DNA of 64,000 bases from Halomonas sp. GFAJ-1 (GTDB taxonomy: Bacteria; Pseudomonadota; Gammaproteobacteria; Pseudomonadales; Halomonadaceae), in contig CP016490.1 in NCBI GenBank assembly GCA_002966495.1, positions 3,410,001 through 3,474,000 on the forward strand, given 5' to 3'. A program made the position numbers and the translations under genes. Of this stretch, positions 50,914 to 60,059 are shown in pieces (position 1 is the first letter of the stretch; each line of letters starts with the position of its first letter). Under the pieces are notes generated by a model. That model did no database searches and had not been told where the DNA came from. It saw only the letters and a list, made by a program, of their open reading frames with translations.

Positions 50914-51522
50914 TTAGAGCGCTTCGACCAACTGATCAATGGCTTGAAACGCTTCTTTTAGCGCCGCATCGCGCTTTTCATCGCCCATGTTTAAACCTTC
51001 AGCAAAAACGACCTCGACATCGCTAATGCCCATCAAACCAAGCATGGTTTTTAGATGTGGCGTTTGGCTATCAAGCTCGGTGCCCGCGTACTGACCACCA
51101 CGGGCAGCGAGAATAATCGCCCGTTTGCCTTCAATCAAACCCTGGGGGCCATTTTCAGTGTAGCGGAAGGTTTCACCGGCACGTAGTACCCGATCGAACC
51201 ACGCTTTTAACTGAGAAGGAATGCCTAGGTTATACATCGGCACCGCCAGTACCAGCACATCGTTGGCACGCAGTTCTGCCAATAGCTCATCGGAGTAGGC
51301 CGCTAACGCTTTCTGCTCAGCACTGCGCTCTTCGGCAGGGGTTTGCCAGGCACCTAGTTCCTCAATCGCCAAATGGGGGAGTGCATTGGCTACCACGTCC
51401 CGGTGAGTGACCGCTACGCCAGAGCGAGACTCCGCCAGCGCTTTAAAATGGTGGGCAAGCGCATTCGACTGCCCGTTGTCGCCCAAAATAGAAGAAGTCA
51501 CCAGCAGCGCTTGAGTGGTCAT
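50914..51522 (-). CDS. azoR: FMN-dependent NADH-azoreductase
   Basis: A 202-residue flavodoxin-fold quinone/azo reductase: LVTSSILGDNGQSNALAHHF phosphate loop, VLAVPMYNLGIPSQLKAWFDRV and ILAARGGQY. It reduces quinones and azo compounds with NADH by two-electron transfer and protects against quinone stress. A weak Shine-Dalgarno AAAGG lies before the ATG. A 17-base interrupted palindrome stands about 90 bases upstream (51611-51627). Confidence 0.92.
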   Translation of the reverse strand: MTTQALLVTSSILGDNGQSNALAHHFKALAESRSGVAVTHRDVVANALPHLAIEELGAWQTPAEERSAEQKALAAYSDELLAELRANDVLVLAVPMYNLGIPSQLKAWFDRVLRAGETFRYTENGPQGLIEGKRAIILAARGGQYAGTELDSQTPHLKTMLGLMGISDVEVVFAEGLNMGDEKRDAALKEAFQAIDQLVEAL

Positions 51523-51610
51523 AAGATAGCCTTTAACAAATAAGTAGTTGGTATTGGGGCTATTTTACGGTGCTTTTAGATAAGCAAAAGCGCAACGTTT
51601 TCCCAGTTTT

Positions 51611-51627
51611 ATTCGACAAAATCGAAT
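51611..51627. promoter_or_regulatory. ATTCGA-N5-TCGAAT palindrome upstream of azoR
   Basis: ATTCGA (51611-51616) and TCGAAT (51622-51627) are perfect 6-base arms around CAAAA. The position upstream of azoR fits a redox-sensing operator, but it could equally relate to the terminator region of the symporter gene. Confidence 0.35.
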
Positions 51628-51638
51628 CATGATGTCGT

Positions 51639-51673
51639 AAAAAAGCCCCACCCTGCTTTTTCAGGGTGGGGCT
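51639..51673 (-). terminator. Terminator of the AGCS symporter gene
   Basis: On the minus strand AGCCCCACCCTG pairs with CAGGGTGGGGCT (51673-51644), followed by a T-run (51644-51639). It starts 21 bases after the symporter stop. Confidence 0.93.
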
Positions 51674-51693
51674 AGACGACCATTAAGATCAGG

Positions 51694-53145
51694 TTACTGC
51701 TTTTTAGGCCAAGCGTTCGGGTCTACCTTGTTAGCCAGTTTGGGGAATCGGCTAGGGTCGAACACCGGCTCTTTGCCCGCTTTAAGCTGCTCGTCATAAT
51801 CTCGGAACAGCGCAAACGCGATGGGCGACAGCAGTAAGATAGCCACCAGGTTGATAATCGCCATCATCCCCATGGAAAGGTCGGCAAAGTTCCAGATAGC
51901 ACCAAGACTCGCCACCGAACCCACCATAATCATACCCAGTACCGCTAAGCGATAGATCAGCACAGCGACCGGTGCCCGGCGTCCTGCCAAGTACTCGATA
52001 TTCGATTCACCGTAGGAGTAGTTAGCAATGACCGAGGTAAACGCAAATAGCAAGATAGCCACGGCAATAAACATACCGCCCCATTCACCCACGTGGCTGG
52101 AAAGCGCCATCTGGGTTAGCTGAATACCGTTACTCTCTTCGCTGGTTAACAGCTCAGGCCCCGCCATAATGATAATCGCCGCCGTCGCAGTACAAATCAC
52201 TAGCGTATCCAAAAACACACCCAGCATTTGGATAAACCCCTGGGCAGCGGGGTGGTTAGGTCGTGTACTGGCGGTAGCTGCCGCGTTAGGTGCCGACCCC
52301 ATACCCGCCTCGTTGGAGAACAGACCACGCTGAATACCGTTCATAATCGCCTGAGAAATGGCGTAGCCCATTGCGCCACCGGCCGCCTGCTCCAAGCCAA
52401 ACGCGCTTTGTATAATGGTCATAAAGGCAGCGGGTAAATCGCTAATATTCAGCGCCACAACGATCAGCGCAAGCACCAGATACAGCAGCGCCATTAACGG
52501 CACCACCAGCTCGGCTACTTTGGCGATCGACTTCAGACCGCCAAAAATAATCGGCGCCACTACAACCATTAACACCAGCCCCATCACCCAAGTGGGAACT
52601 GCAAAAGCCTGCTCCATCGCTTGGGCAATAGAGTTGGCCTGCACACTGTTAAAAGCCAGCCCAAAGGCAATAATCAAGCAGATAGAAAACAGCACCGCTA
52701 GCCAACGCAACCCAAGACCGCGCTCAATATAACGGGCAGGGCCACCACGGAAGGTGTTATCACCGTGGTCGGTTTTGTATGCCTGAGCCAGGGTAGACTC
52801 CACAAAGCTGGTAGCCATACCCACCATGGCGGTCATCCACATCCAGAAAATCGCGCCGGGGCCGCCAAAGTAAATAGCCACCGCCACACCCGCAAGGTTG
52901 CCAGTACCTACCCGTGCCGCCAAGCTGGTGGAGAGCGCCTGGAAAGAGGAAATACCACCGTTAGATTGGCGAGATGTGCGCAGCAGTTTGAACATATGGC
53001 CGAAATAGCGCACCTGAATGCCACGTGTCATCACAGTGAAATAGAGGCCCGCGCCGATCAAAAGATAAATCAGCACGCTGCCCCACAGCAGTCCGTTGCC
53101 GCGATCAACCATCGCCGTCAACAGAGGAGGAAGAGTAAAATCCAT
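51694..53145 (-). CDS. Alanine/glycine:cation symporter (AGCS family)
   Basis: A 483-residue sodium-coupled amino-acid symporter with about 11 helices. Family motifs are SSFQALSTSLAARVGTGNLAGVA, GGPGAIFWMWMTAMVGMATSF and GLFSNEAGMGSAPNAAATA. It imports alanine or glycine with Na+, suiting a marine or halophilic host. The ATG at 53145 is preferred over a GTG at 53154, whose spacing to the Shine-Dalgarno is too short. Transcribed alone. Confidence 0.93.
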   Translation of the reverse strand: MDFTLPPLLTAMVDRGNGLLWGSVLIYLLIGAGLYFTVMTRGIQVRYFGHMFKLLRTSRQSNGGISSFQALSTSLAARVGTGNLAGVAVAIYFGGPGAIFWMWMTAMVGMATSFVESTLAQAYKTDHGDNTFRGGPARYIERGLGLRWLAVLFSICLIIAFGLAFNSVQANSIAQAMEQAFAVPTWVMGLVLMVVVAPIIFGGLKSIAKVAELVVPLMALLYLVLALIVVALNISDLPAAFMTIIQSAFGLEQAAGGAMGYAISQAIMNGIQRGLFSNEAGMGSAPNAAATASTRPNHPAAQGFIQMLGVFLDTLVICTATAAIIIMAGPELLTSEESNGIQLTQMALSSHVGEWGGMFIAVAILLFAFTSVIANYSYGESNIEYLAGRRAPVAVLIYRLAVLGMIMVGSVASLGAIWNFADLSMGMMAIINLVAILLLSPIAFALFRDYDEQLKAGKEPVFDPSRFPKLANKVDPNAWPKKQ

Positions 53146-53257
53146 ACCAAACACGCCTTTTTGAAACTATGAAGGCGCATCATTCTTCACGGCTGCACTA
53201 AAATGGCAAGAAAATTGGAAAAATAATCTAAAAATAGCAAGAAAACCCTTACTAACC

Positions 53258-53677
53258 TTAACATCCAGTCAATGTCACCAACAAACGCCGCAGACCGCCC
53301 TGCTCCCGATGCTCCCCGAGCCACACACCCTGCCATGTACCTAGCGCTAAACGCCCATCGCGCACAGCTAAGGTAAGCTGTGTCCCAAAAAGGCTCGCCG
53401 CCACATGGGCGGGCATGTCATCTGGCCCTTCAAGCGTATGACGAAAATAAGTCAGCCCATCGGGCACCAAACGGCGTATAAACGCATCCATATCGAGACA
53501 TACATCAGGGTCGGTGTTTTCATTTAAAGTAAGCGATGCGGAAGTGTGCATAAGCTGCAAATGAAGCAACCCTTGGCTGCAATCAGCCAAACAGGGCAAT
53601 GCCCTGGCAATATCATCGGTCACATGATGAAAGCCCCGCGGCATTTCTGGGAAATGGATCTCCTGCTGATGCCACAT
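53258..53677 (-). CDS. yjbQ: YjbQ family protein (UPF0047)
   Basis: A 139-residue YjbQ protein with LMHTSASLTLNENTDPDV and the C-terminal LALGTWQGVWLGEHR. Family members have weak thiamine-phosphate synthase activity; the true role is unclear. AAGGAG five bases before the ATG at 53677 sets the start and discards a 31-residue extension. The last residues (LTGC) differ from the common ending. Confidence 0.92.
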   Translation of the reverse strand: MWHQQEIHFPEMPRGFHHVTDDIARALPCLADCSQGLLHLQLMHTSASLTLNENTDPDVCLDMDAFIRRLVPDGLTYFRHTLEGPDDMPAHVAASLFGTQLTLAVRDGRLALGTWQGVWLGEHREQGGLRRLLVTLTGC

Positions 53678-53836
53678 AGACACTCCTTGTTTGTTGTTAA
53701 AATTATTGATCGTGCTGCCGAAGAGTATGAGTGGTAAGCCACTGCTGCCGTTAAGTGTAGTCGACGACAACCATGGCGCTTACTCCTCGACACTGCTAGC
53801 GTTAGCGTTTTTAAGTTAAATGAATAGGAGAGCATG

Positions 53837-54394
53837 ATGCTTAAATCGGCCTGTTACGCTGCGGCAAAGCCAGGGATCGCAGCATGTTGCGGCCTATTGT
53901 TAGCAGGCTGTACCGGCATACCTGCAGGTACCGAACCTGTCACCGACTTTGAACTTAACCGCTACCTAGGCAAATGGTATGAAATAGCGCGCCTGGATCA
54001 CTCTTTTGAACGTGGTCTTGACTGCGTCACCGCCGACTATAGCCTGCGTAGCGACGGGGGCGTAAGAGTCATTAACCGGGGCTATAGCCTAGACGATCAA
54101 GAGTGGAATGAAGCTGAAGGGCGCGCCTATTTTATTGACGACGAAAGCGTTGGACGTCTTAAAGTCAGCTTCTTTGGCCCCTTTTACGGTGGCTATAATG
54201 TGCTTGAGCTAGATGACGACTACCAGTGGGCGCTGGTCTCTGGCCCCAACCGCAACTATCTCTGGATTCTCGCTCGCACACCGCAAATCGATAGCGAGCT
54301 AGAACAAAGCCTGCGCCAGCGGGCAGCCGAGCTTAACTTCCCAACCGATGAGTTGATCGACGTCGTGCAGGATCAAAACTGCCCGCCGCGCTAA
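53837..54394 (+). CDS. Outer-membrane lipocalin lipoprotein (Blc-like)
   Basis: A 185-residue bacterial lipocalin. The N-terminal signal ends in the lipobox LLAGC, so the mature protein is lipid-anchored. The barrel begins with the lipocalin GKWYEIARLDHSFERG motif, and TADYSLRSDGGVRVINRG and ALVSGPNRNYLWILAR are conserved. Blc binds lysophospholipids and fatty acids at the outer membrane under stress. Two ATGs are adjacent; 53837 has better spacing to AGGAG than 53834. Confidence 0.93.
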   Translation: MLKSACYAAAKPGIAACCGLLLAGCTGIPAGTEPVTDFELNRYLGKWYEIARLDHSFERGLDCVTADYSLRSDGGVRVINRGYSLDDQEWNEAEGRAYFIDDESVGRLKVSFFGPFYGGYNVLELDDDYQWALVSGPNRNYLWILARTPQIDSELEQSLRQRAAELNFPTDELIDVVQDQNCPPR

Positions 54395-54414
54395 AAGGTA
54401 CTGCCTTAATAAGT

Positions 54415-55338
54415 TCAGCCTTGGGGCAACGCAGGCACCCGACCGGCCATTTGGTCGGCTAAAAACGCTACAAAGGTATTGATGCGGGCAGGAACATGGC
54501 GGCGGTGCTCATATACCGCATAGAAATCCGCCCGCACCCCCTGCCAGCTTGGCAATAGTGGTAAAAGCGCCCCGCTGGCAAGATGCTCGTTAACATCCCA
54601 CCAAGAGCGCAGCATGACACCATGCCCATCAAGCGCTAAGCGGGTAATCACCTCGCCGTCATTGCTGGCAAGCGGGCCACTCACTTTGACGGATTGAACA
54701 TTCTCAGGGGCATCGCAGCGCTCAAAACGCCACAGCGGAAAATCGCTATCGTTTTCACGGATCACCAAACAGCTGTGCTGAGTAAGATCAGCGGGCACGT
54801 TTAACCCCGGCATGCGTTTAATGTAGCTAGGCGATGCACATAGCACACGCCGGTTCGCCAAAATGCGCCGCGCCACCAAGCGAGAGTCTGGCGGCGCCCC
54901 AATTCGTACGCCTACGTCAAAGCCGTGGTCACTCAAGTTAAGCGGGAAATTGGTCAACTCCAGCCAGCTTTCGACACCTGGGTTCTGAGTCCTAAAGCGC
55001 GACAGCAGCGGTGCAATATGACGTCGACCAAAACCAAAAGTGGCGTTTACCCGCAGCCGTCCACTCAGCATTTGGCTGGTAGAATCGCTTAAGGCAGCTT
55101 CCAGTTCCTTAAGCTCTTCCAGAATCAGCCCACCCTGTGAAAGGTAGCGCTCGCCTTCGGCGGTGAGCGTTAAACGCCGCGTGGTGCGTGCAGCAAGCGA
55201 CACCCCAAGCCGCCCTTCCAGCTGCTTGAGCCGTTTGCTCACCGCCGAGAGTGAAAGCCCCAACTCACGGGCAGTGGCGGTTAAGCTACCTGCCCGCGCC
55301 AGCTGCTGAAAAAAAGCCAAGTCATCTAATGGGGCCAT
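54415..55338 (-). CDS. LysR-family regulator (DmlR-like)
   Basis: A 307-residue LysR regulator. Residues 1-60 form the winged helix (LAFFQQLARAGSLTATARELGLSLSAVSKRLKQLE); the rest is the effector domain. It is divergent from the tartrate/D-malate dehydrogenase gene across 135 bases, exactly the dmlR-dmlA arrangement of E. coli, so it probably activates that gene in response to D-malate or tartrate. The ATG at 55338 is used; the codon before it is TTG. Confidence 0.88.
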   Translation of the reverse strand: MAPLDDLAFFQQLARAGSLTATARELGLSLSAVSKRLKQLEGRLGVSLAARTTRRLTLTAEGERYLSQGGLILEELKELEAALSDSTSQMLSGRLRVNATFGFGRRHIAPLLSRFRTQNPGVESWLELTNFPLNLSDHGFDVGVRIGAPPDSRLVARRILANRRVLCASPSYIKRMPGLNVPADLTQHSCLVIRENDSDFPLWRFERCDAPENVQSVKVSGPLASNDGEVITRLALDGHGVMLRSWWDVNEHLASGALLPLLPSWQGVRADFYAVYEHRRHVPARINTFVAFLADQMAGRVPALPQG

Positions 55339-55473
55339 CAATTCTTCACTTTAAAGCAATAGTAAATTGAAGTTTAGCCTGATTATCTCTACTGCCATAG
55401 GTACTACACTCATCTCCCATAAGGATATTTTTCATCGTCTACTCTTAATAACTTATTACCTAAGGAAGTCTCC

Positions 55474-56547
55474 ATGGCCCACCGTATTGCAGTAATTGCT
55501 GGCGACGGTATTGGCACCGAAGTAATGCCTGAGGGCCTAAGCGCCCTGGAAGCAGCTGCGAGGCAGTTCAACATCGCCCTTGAGTTCACCACCTTTGAAT
55601 TTGGCAACTGCGACTACTACCTTGAGCATGGCAAAATGATGCCCGATGACTGGTTTGAGCAGTTAAAAGAGTTCGACGCGCTGTTTTACGGTGCCGTGGG
55701 CTGGCCCGACAAAGTGCCCGACCATATTTCTTTATGGGGATCCCTACTGCAATTCCGCCGCCAGTTTGACCAATACATTAACCTACGCCCCTGCAAGCTA
55801 ATGCCCGGCATTAAAAGCCCGCTAGCAGGACGCAATGCAGGCGATATCGACTTCTACGTTGTGCGCGAAAACACCGAGGGTGAGTACTCAAGCATTGGGG
55901 GCAAAATGTTTGAGGGCACGGAGCGTGAGATTGTTATTCAAGAAACAGTGATGACCCGCACTGGCGTTGACCGCGTACTGAAATATGCCTTTGATTTGGC
56001 CCAAACCCGCCCGCGCAAAAAGCTTACTTCCGCAACTAAATCCAACGGCATCTCAATCACCATGCCCTACTGGGACGAGCGCGTTGCTGAAATGGCGAAA
56101 CAGTACCCGGATATCGAGGTGGATAAATTCCACATTGATATTCTCACCGCTAACTTTGTCTTACATCCAGACTGGTTTGATGTCGTGGTCGGCAGCAACC
56201 TGTTCGGCGATATTCTTTCCGATCTTGGCCCCGCCTGTACCGGTACTATCGGCATTGCTCCCTCGGCCAATATCAACCCGGAAGGCAAGTTCCCCAGCTT
56301 ATTTGAGCCGGTACACGGCAGCGCGCCAGATATCGCCGGTAAAGGGATCGCCAACCCTATTGGCCAGATCTGGTCCGGCGCTATGATGCTGGAGCATCTA
56401 GGTTATAAAGAGGCCGCTGACGCCATGGTAAGCGCCATTGAAGCGGTACTCAGCGAAGGCGATAGCCAAGTGCTTACCCGCGATGTAGGCGGCCAAGGCA
56501 CCACGGCAAGCCTGGGTAAAGCCATTGCTGAGCGTATTAGCCGTTAA
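55474..56547 (+). CDS. Tartrate / D-malate dehydrogenase
   Basis: A 357-residue member of the isocitrate/isopropylmalate dehydrogenase family, TtuC/DmlA type. HRIAVIAGDGIGTEVMPEGL is at the N-terminus; YVVRENTEGEYSSIGGK, TSATKSNG with the catalytic Lys, GSNLFGDILSDLGPA with metal Asp residues, and EPVHGSAPDIAGKGIANPIG follow. It oxidises D-malate or tartrate with NAD+, using Mn2+ or Mg2+, by oxidative decarboxylation. AAGGA before the ATG. The terminator after it serves mainly wrbA on the other strand. Confidence 0.93.
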   Translation: MAHRIAVIAGDGIGTEVMPEGLSALEAAARQFNIALEFTTFEFGNCDYYLEHGKMMPDDWFEQLKEFDALFYGAVGWPDKVPDHISLWGSLLQFRRQFDQYINLRPCKLMPGIKSPLAGRNAGDIDFYVVRENTEGEYSSIGGKMFEGTEREIVIQETVMTRTGVDRVLKYAFDLAQTRPRKKLTSATKSNGISITMPYWDERVAEMAKQYPDIEVDKFHIDILTANFVLHPDWFDVVVGSNLFGDILSDLGPACTGTIGIAPSANINPEGKFPSLFEPVHGSAPDIAGKGIANPIGQIWSGAMMLEHLGYKEAADAMVSAIEAVLSEGDSQVLTRDVGGQGTTASLGKAIAERISR

Positions 56548-56578
56548 AAAAAGCCTCACTGCAACAGCAGTGAGGCTT
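56546..56578 (-). terminator. Terminator of wrbA
   Basis: AAGCCTCACTGC (56551-56562) and GCAGTGAGGCTT (56567-56578) form a perfect 12-base stem with a four-base loop; on the minus strand it ends in a T-run (to 56546). It abuts the dehydrogenase stop and may work in both directions. Confidence 0.93.
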
Positions 56579-56601
56579 GTCTGGGCATCAGCGTGTGAGT
56601 G

Positions 56602-57201
56602 CTAGCTCGCCAGTTTGGCGGCAATCCCGGCAACGTGTTTGCCCTGGAAACGAGCAATTTTAAGTTCACGCTCGTCTGGCTGGCGGGAACCGTCGCCACC
56701 AGCCAGGGTAGCGGCACCGTAAGGCGTGCCACCGCTGACTTTAGAAATATCAAACTGCTCTTCAATACCGTAGCCAATCGGCACAATCACCATGCCGTGG
56801 TGGGCAAGGGTGGTCCAGGTAGAGGTAATGGTCATCTCATCACCGCCACCGGTACCCGTCGAGGTGAACACACTGGCCACCTTACCGCGCAGCGCGCCTT
56901 TGGCCCACAGGCCACCGGTTTGATCAAGGAAGGTACGCATTTGGCCCGCCATGTTGCCAAACCGCGTTGGGGTGCCAAAAATAATCGCGTCGTAATCGGC
57001 AAGCTCCTGGGGGGATGCTTCAGGCGTCGTAAAATCCTGCTTACCGCCAGCATTTTTAAACGCATCTTCTGGCATCGTCTCAGGTATACGTTTAACAGTG
57101 ACCTCTACGCCATCCACCTCTTTAACGCCTTCCGCTACGGCGGCGGCTAGGGTATCGATATGGCCGTACATAGAATAATAAAGCACCAATACTTTCGTCA
57201 T
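56602..57201 (-). CDS. wrbA: NAD(P)H:quinone oxidoreductase WrbA
   Basis: A 199-residue flavodoxin-like FMN protein: VLVLYYSMYGHIDTLA phosphate loop, IIFGTPTRFGNMAGQMRTFLDQTGGLW and SVFTSTGTGGGDE. It reduces quinones with NAD(P)H as a tetramer. AAAGGAG precedes the ATG. It is divergent from the hemerythrin gene. Confidence 0.95.
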   Translation of the reverse strand: MTKVLVLYYSMYGHIDTLAAAVAEGVKEVDGVEVTVKRIPETMPEDAFKNAGGKQDFTTPEASPQELADYDAIIFGTPTRFGNMAGQMRTFLDQTGGLWAKGALRGKVASVFTSTGTGGGDEMTITSTWTTLAHHGMVIVPIGYGIEEQFDISKVSGGTPYGAATLAGGDGSRQPDERELKIARFQGKHVAGIAAKLAS

Positions 57202-57426
57202 TGTTCACTCCTTTGCATTGCGATGGGCCGCCCTTAGCGGGCTTACGAAAATCAGACTGAATACGATTTTGAAAGGCTGGCTACACTTTAGACCAGGGTG
57301 AGGTAGAAAAAAGCGAATGTTTTCGACGCCCTCCTTCGATTTCATCGATGTGAGCGCCTTGCGCTTTATAGGGTTGAGCACTAGCTTTTTAACATCCCGC
57401 AAACGTTCTAATCCAAGGAGCCTGGA

Positions 57427-57867
57427 ATGACCATTTTTGAAGCCCTACGCAAGGATCACGACATTCAACGGGATTTACTGGCTCGCCTAGTAGAAACTCA
57501 CGGCGATAGCGAAGAGCGCGACACGCTCTATCAGCAGGTGCGCGCCGAATTGAAATACCATGCTAACGCTGAGGAGCGTGCCCTCTATATACCCATGATG
57601 GATATCGATCTCACCCAGGAAAAAGCCCGCCATAGCGTTGCCGAGCACCACGAAATTGACGAGCTGATCGAGCTTTTAGATACAACCGACTATAGCGCTA
57701 CCAACTGGTTAACCCACGCCAAGCAACTTCAGCACTTGGTTACCCACCACCTAGACGAAGAAGAGCAGGAGGTTTTCCAATTGGCAGGCCGTGGCCTGCA
57801 AGAGAAGCAGAAAACCGCGCTGGCGAGTGAGTACCAATCAGAAATGAAGCGTCAGCGTACTGAGTAA
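57427..57867 (+). CDS. Hemerythrin-domain protein
   Basis: A 146-residue four-helix protein with the diiron ligands HDI near residue 11, the HAnaEE pattern in KYHANAEERALY, HSVAEHHEIDELIE and HHLDEEEQEVF. Cytosolic bacterial hemerythrins bind O2 or NO or store iron. AAGGAG precedes the ATG. A strong terminator follows. Confidence 0.9.
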   Translation: MTIFEALRKDHDIQRDLLARLVETHGDSEERDTLYQQVRAELKYHANAEERALYIPMMDIDLTQEKARHSVAEHHEIDELIELLDTTDYSATNWLTHAKQLQHLVTHHLDEEEQEVFQLAGRGLQEKQKTALASEYQSEMKRQRTE

Positions 57868-57895
57868 TTAAGACGCCTCTCGTCGCTAACCTAAG

Positions 57896-57928
57896 CGCTT
57901 ATACCCGAATGGATATAAGCGTTTTTTT
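57896..57928 (+). terminator. Terminator of the hemerythrin gene
   Basis: CGCTTATA (57896-57903) pairs with TATAAGCG (57914-57921), then seven T residues. Confidence 0.92.
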
Positions 57929-58053
57929 ATCCACGTATTTTCATGTTCGCACCCACCATTTTCATGCGAACGACGCATCCTCTTGTGGCGAAGCTCATGC
58001 ATGGTAAAGGTAGAGCATCTTAAAAGCTGATTCCCTATGCCAAGGAACCTCCC

Positions 58054-59046
58054 ATGCTAGGCCAATGGCTCGACTGGACGCTCGACGACGAAAGCCCCAC
58101 ACCTCGCAAGGGTCGCTTTGCGAGCGGTACCTATGACTTTCATGCGCCAGGCATTTTGGAGCTAACGCCCGATGTTGTGCGCCCTAATGCTTACGCCTGC
58201 GTGTTTTCAGCGGCTGTTCATGGCAATGAAACCGCGCCGGTAGAGCTACTCGGAAACTGGCTATGTGCCCTTGAAGCCAGCACAGTGCAGTTAGGTGCTC
58301 CAACACTGGTGATACTGGGCAATATACCGGCCCTGAAAAAACAGCAGCGCTTTCTTACTACTAATCTAAACCGCTTATTTAAACGGGACTTGGAAGATAA
58401 AGGCGACGAGCCCGACCGCGCCCGTGAGCTAATGGCAGCTGTCGACACTTTTTACGCCCGGCATCAGGCGCTACCAGCGCTGCATTACGACCTGCATACC
58501 GCCATTAGAGAGAGCCTCTTTACACGCTTTGTGGTGGAGCCCTTCGCAGAGAGCCCTACCGAACCCGCCCAATGGGCGTGGCTAGCCGCAGCGGATATGC
58601 AGGCGGTATTGCACCAGCATCAACATAGCTGGACGTTTTCCCATTACAGCAAGCACTACCACAGTGCCCAATCGTTTACCTTCGAGCTGGGACGTGTGGC
58701 GCCGTTTGGGCAAAACGATATGGCCGCCCTTGAGCCTATGCTCACGCTTATTTGTGCGCTGGGCAGTGGTGATGAGCCGCCCCGTCAACCCGCTGATACC
58801 ATGACGTTTTTTCGAGTAAAGCACGAGCTAATGCGGCAGTCAGAAACATTCTCCCTCTGTTTTGACGACGATGTGCCCAATTTTAGCCGCTTTGAACCAG
58901 GCACCTGCCTTGCTCAAGACAGCATCGCCGGTGATTTTATTGTGGAAGAAACGCCGCTACGCGTGGTATTTCCCAATGCAAACGTAGAAATAGGCGCACG
59001 GGCAGCGCTGCTTGTGGTGCCCTGCCAACCGGCAAAGCCACTTTAA
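58054..59046 (+). CDS. astE: Succinylglutamate desuccinylase
   Basis: A 330-residue zinc hydrolase of the AstE/AspA family. The Zn site shows SAAVHGNETAPVE (HxxE) and ALHYDLHTAIRES with the second His; the catalytic Glu is in SFTFELGRVAPFG. It performs the last step of the arginine succinyltransferase (AST) pathway, giving glutamate and succinate. The other ast genes are not in the window, but a polar amino-acid ABC transporter follows, which suits arginine use. AAGGA precedes the ATG. Confidence 0.93.
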   Translation: MLGQWLDWTLDDESPTPRKGRFASGTYDFHAPGILELTPDVVRPNAYACVFSAAVHGNETAPVELLGNWLCALEASTVQLGAPTLVILGNIPALKKQQRFLTTNLNRLFKRDLEDKGDEPDRARELMAAVDTFYARHQALPALHYDLHTAIRESLFTRFVVEPFAESPTEPAQWAWLAAADMQAVLHQHQHSWTFSHYSKHYHSAQSFTFELGRVAPFGQNDMAALEPMLTLICALGSGDEPPRQPADTMTFFRVKHELMRQSETFSLCFDDDVPNFSRFEPGTCLAQDSIAGDFIVEETPLRVVFPNANVEIGARAALLVVPCQPAKPL

Positions 59047-59269
59047 AGCCACTAACCACACAACCAAAATATTTTTAAAAAGCTTTGATAACAACAACGT
59101 AGAGGTGGCTTCAGGCTGGCAGGTAGGCGTTAAGATAAAAGCCAATCTTATAAAACACGCGTATCATGCAGAGTCCTGATAGAATCGCCCCTTTTTCGCG
59201 CCAGCCGCCTACCAAGCACGCGTTTTAAACTCGTTGCTACCGCGGCAACCCTGTACTGGAGCCTAAGTT

Positions 59270-60040
59270 ATGGCTAATACGCCTACTCCCCTTGAAGTGC
59301 GTAATATAAAAAAGCGCTTTGGCGATACAGAAGTCCTTAAAGGCCTCTCCCTTGAAGCCCAAAAAGGTGACGTGATCACCCTCATTGGTGCATCAGGGTC
59401 AGGCAAAAGTACCTTCTTACGCTGTATGAACCTGCTGGAACAGCCTGATGAAGGCGAGTTGTTTGTCCACGGCGAACAGATCCTCTTCAAAACCACCCGA
59501 CATGGCCGTGAGCCTGCGGACTGGAAACAAGTGGTGCAGATGCGCGCCAAGCTATCGATGGTGTTTCAGAGCTTCAATCTCTGGGCTCATATGACACTGC
59601 TCGAAAACATTATCGAAGCGCCTATTCACGTGCTAGGTAAGCCCAAAAAAGAGGCCCTCGAGCATGCCCACGCGCTGCTAGAGCGGGTTGGGTTAAGTGC
59701 ACGCGCAAACGCCTACCCTGCCCAAATGTCCGGCGGCCAGCAGCAGCGCGGTGCCATTGCCCGAGCGCTGGCCATGGACCCAGAAGTGATGCTGTTCGAT
59801 GAGCCCACGTCTGCCCTCGATCCAGAGCTGGTGGGCGACGTTTTGAAGGTAATGCACGGCTTGGCCGAGGAAGGGCGCACCATGGTAGTGGTCACCCACG
59901 AGATGAGCTTTGCACGGGATGTTTCCAGCAAAGTGGTTTATCTCCACCAAGGCTTGGTAGAGGAAGCGGGGGCCCCAGCAGAAGTACTCGGTAACCCGCA
60001 GTCACCGCGCTTAAAACAGTTTCTAGCCCCCAAATATTGA
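59270..60040 (+). CDS. Polar amino-acid ABC transporter ATP-binding protein (HisP-like)
   Basis: A 256-residue ATPase: Walker A GASGSGKSTF near residue 41, signature MSGGQQQRGAIARAL, Walker B VMLFDEPTSALD and the H-loop VVVTHEMSF. It powers import of a basic or other polar amino acid by the HisQMP-type system encoded downstream. GGAG before the ATG. First gene of the operon. Confidence 0.95.
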   Translation: MANTPTPLEVRNIKKRFGDTEVLKGLSLEAQKGDVITLIGASGSGKSTFLRCMNLLEQPDEGELFVHGEQILFKTTRHGREPADWKQVVQMRAKLSMVFQSFNLWAHMTLLENIIEAPIHVLGKPKKEALEHAHALLERVGLSARANAYPAQMSGGQQQRGAIARALAMDPEVMLFDEPTSALDPELVGDVLKVMHGLAEEGRTMVVVTHEMSFARDVSSKVVYLHQGLVEEAGAPAEVLGNPQSPRLKQFLAPKY

Positions 60041-60059
60041 TCTGCGAGGCACGTACACT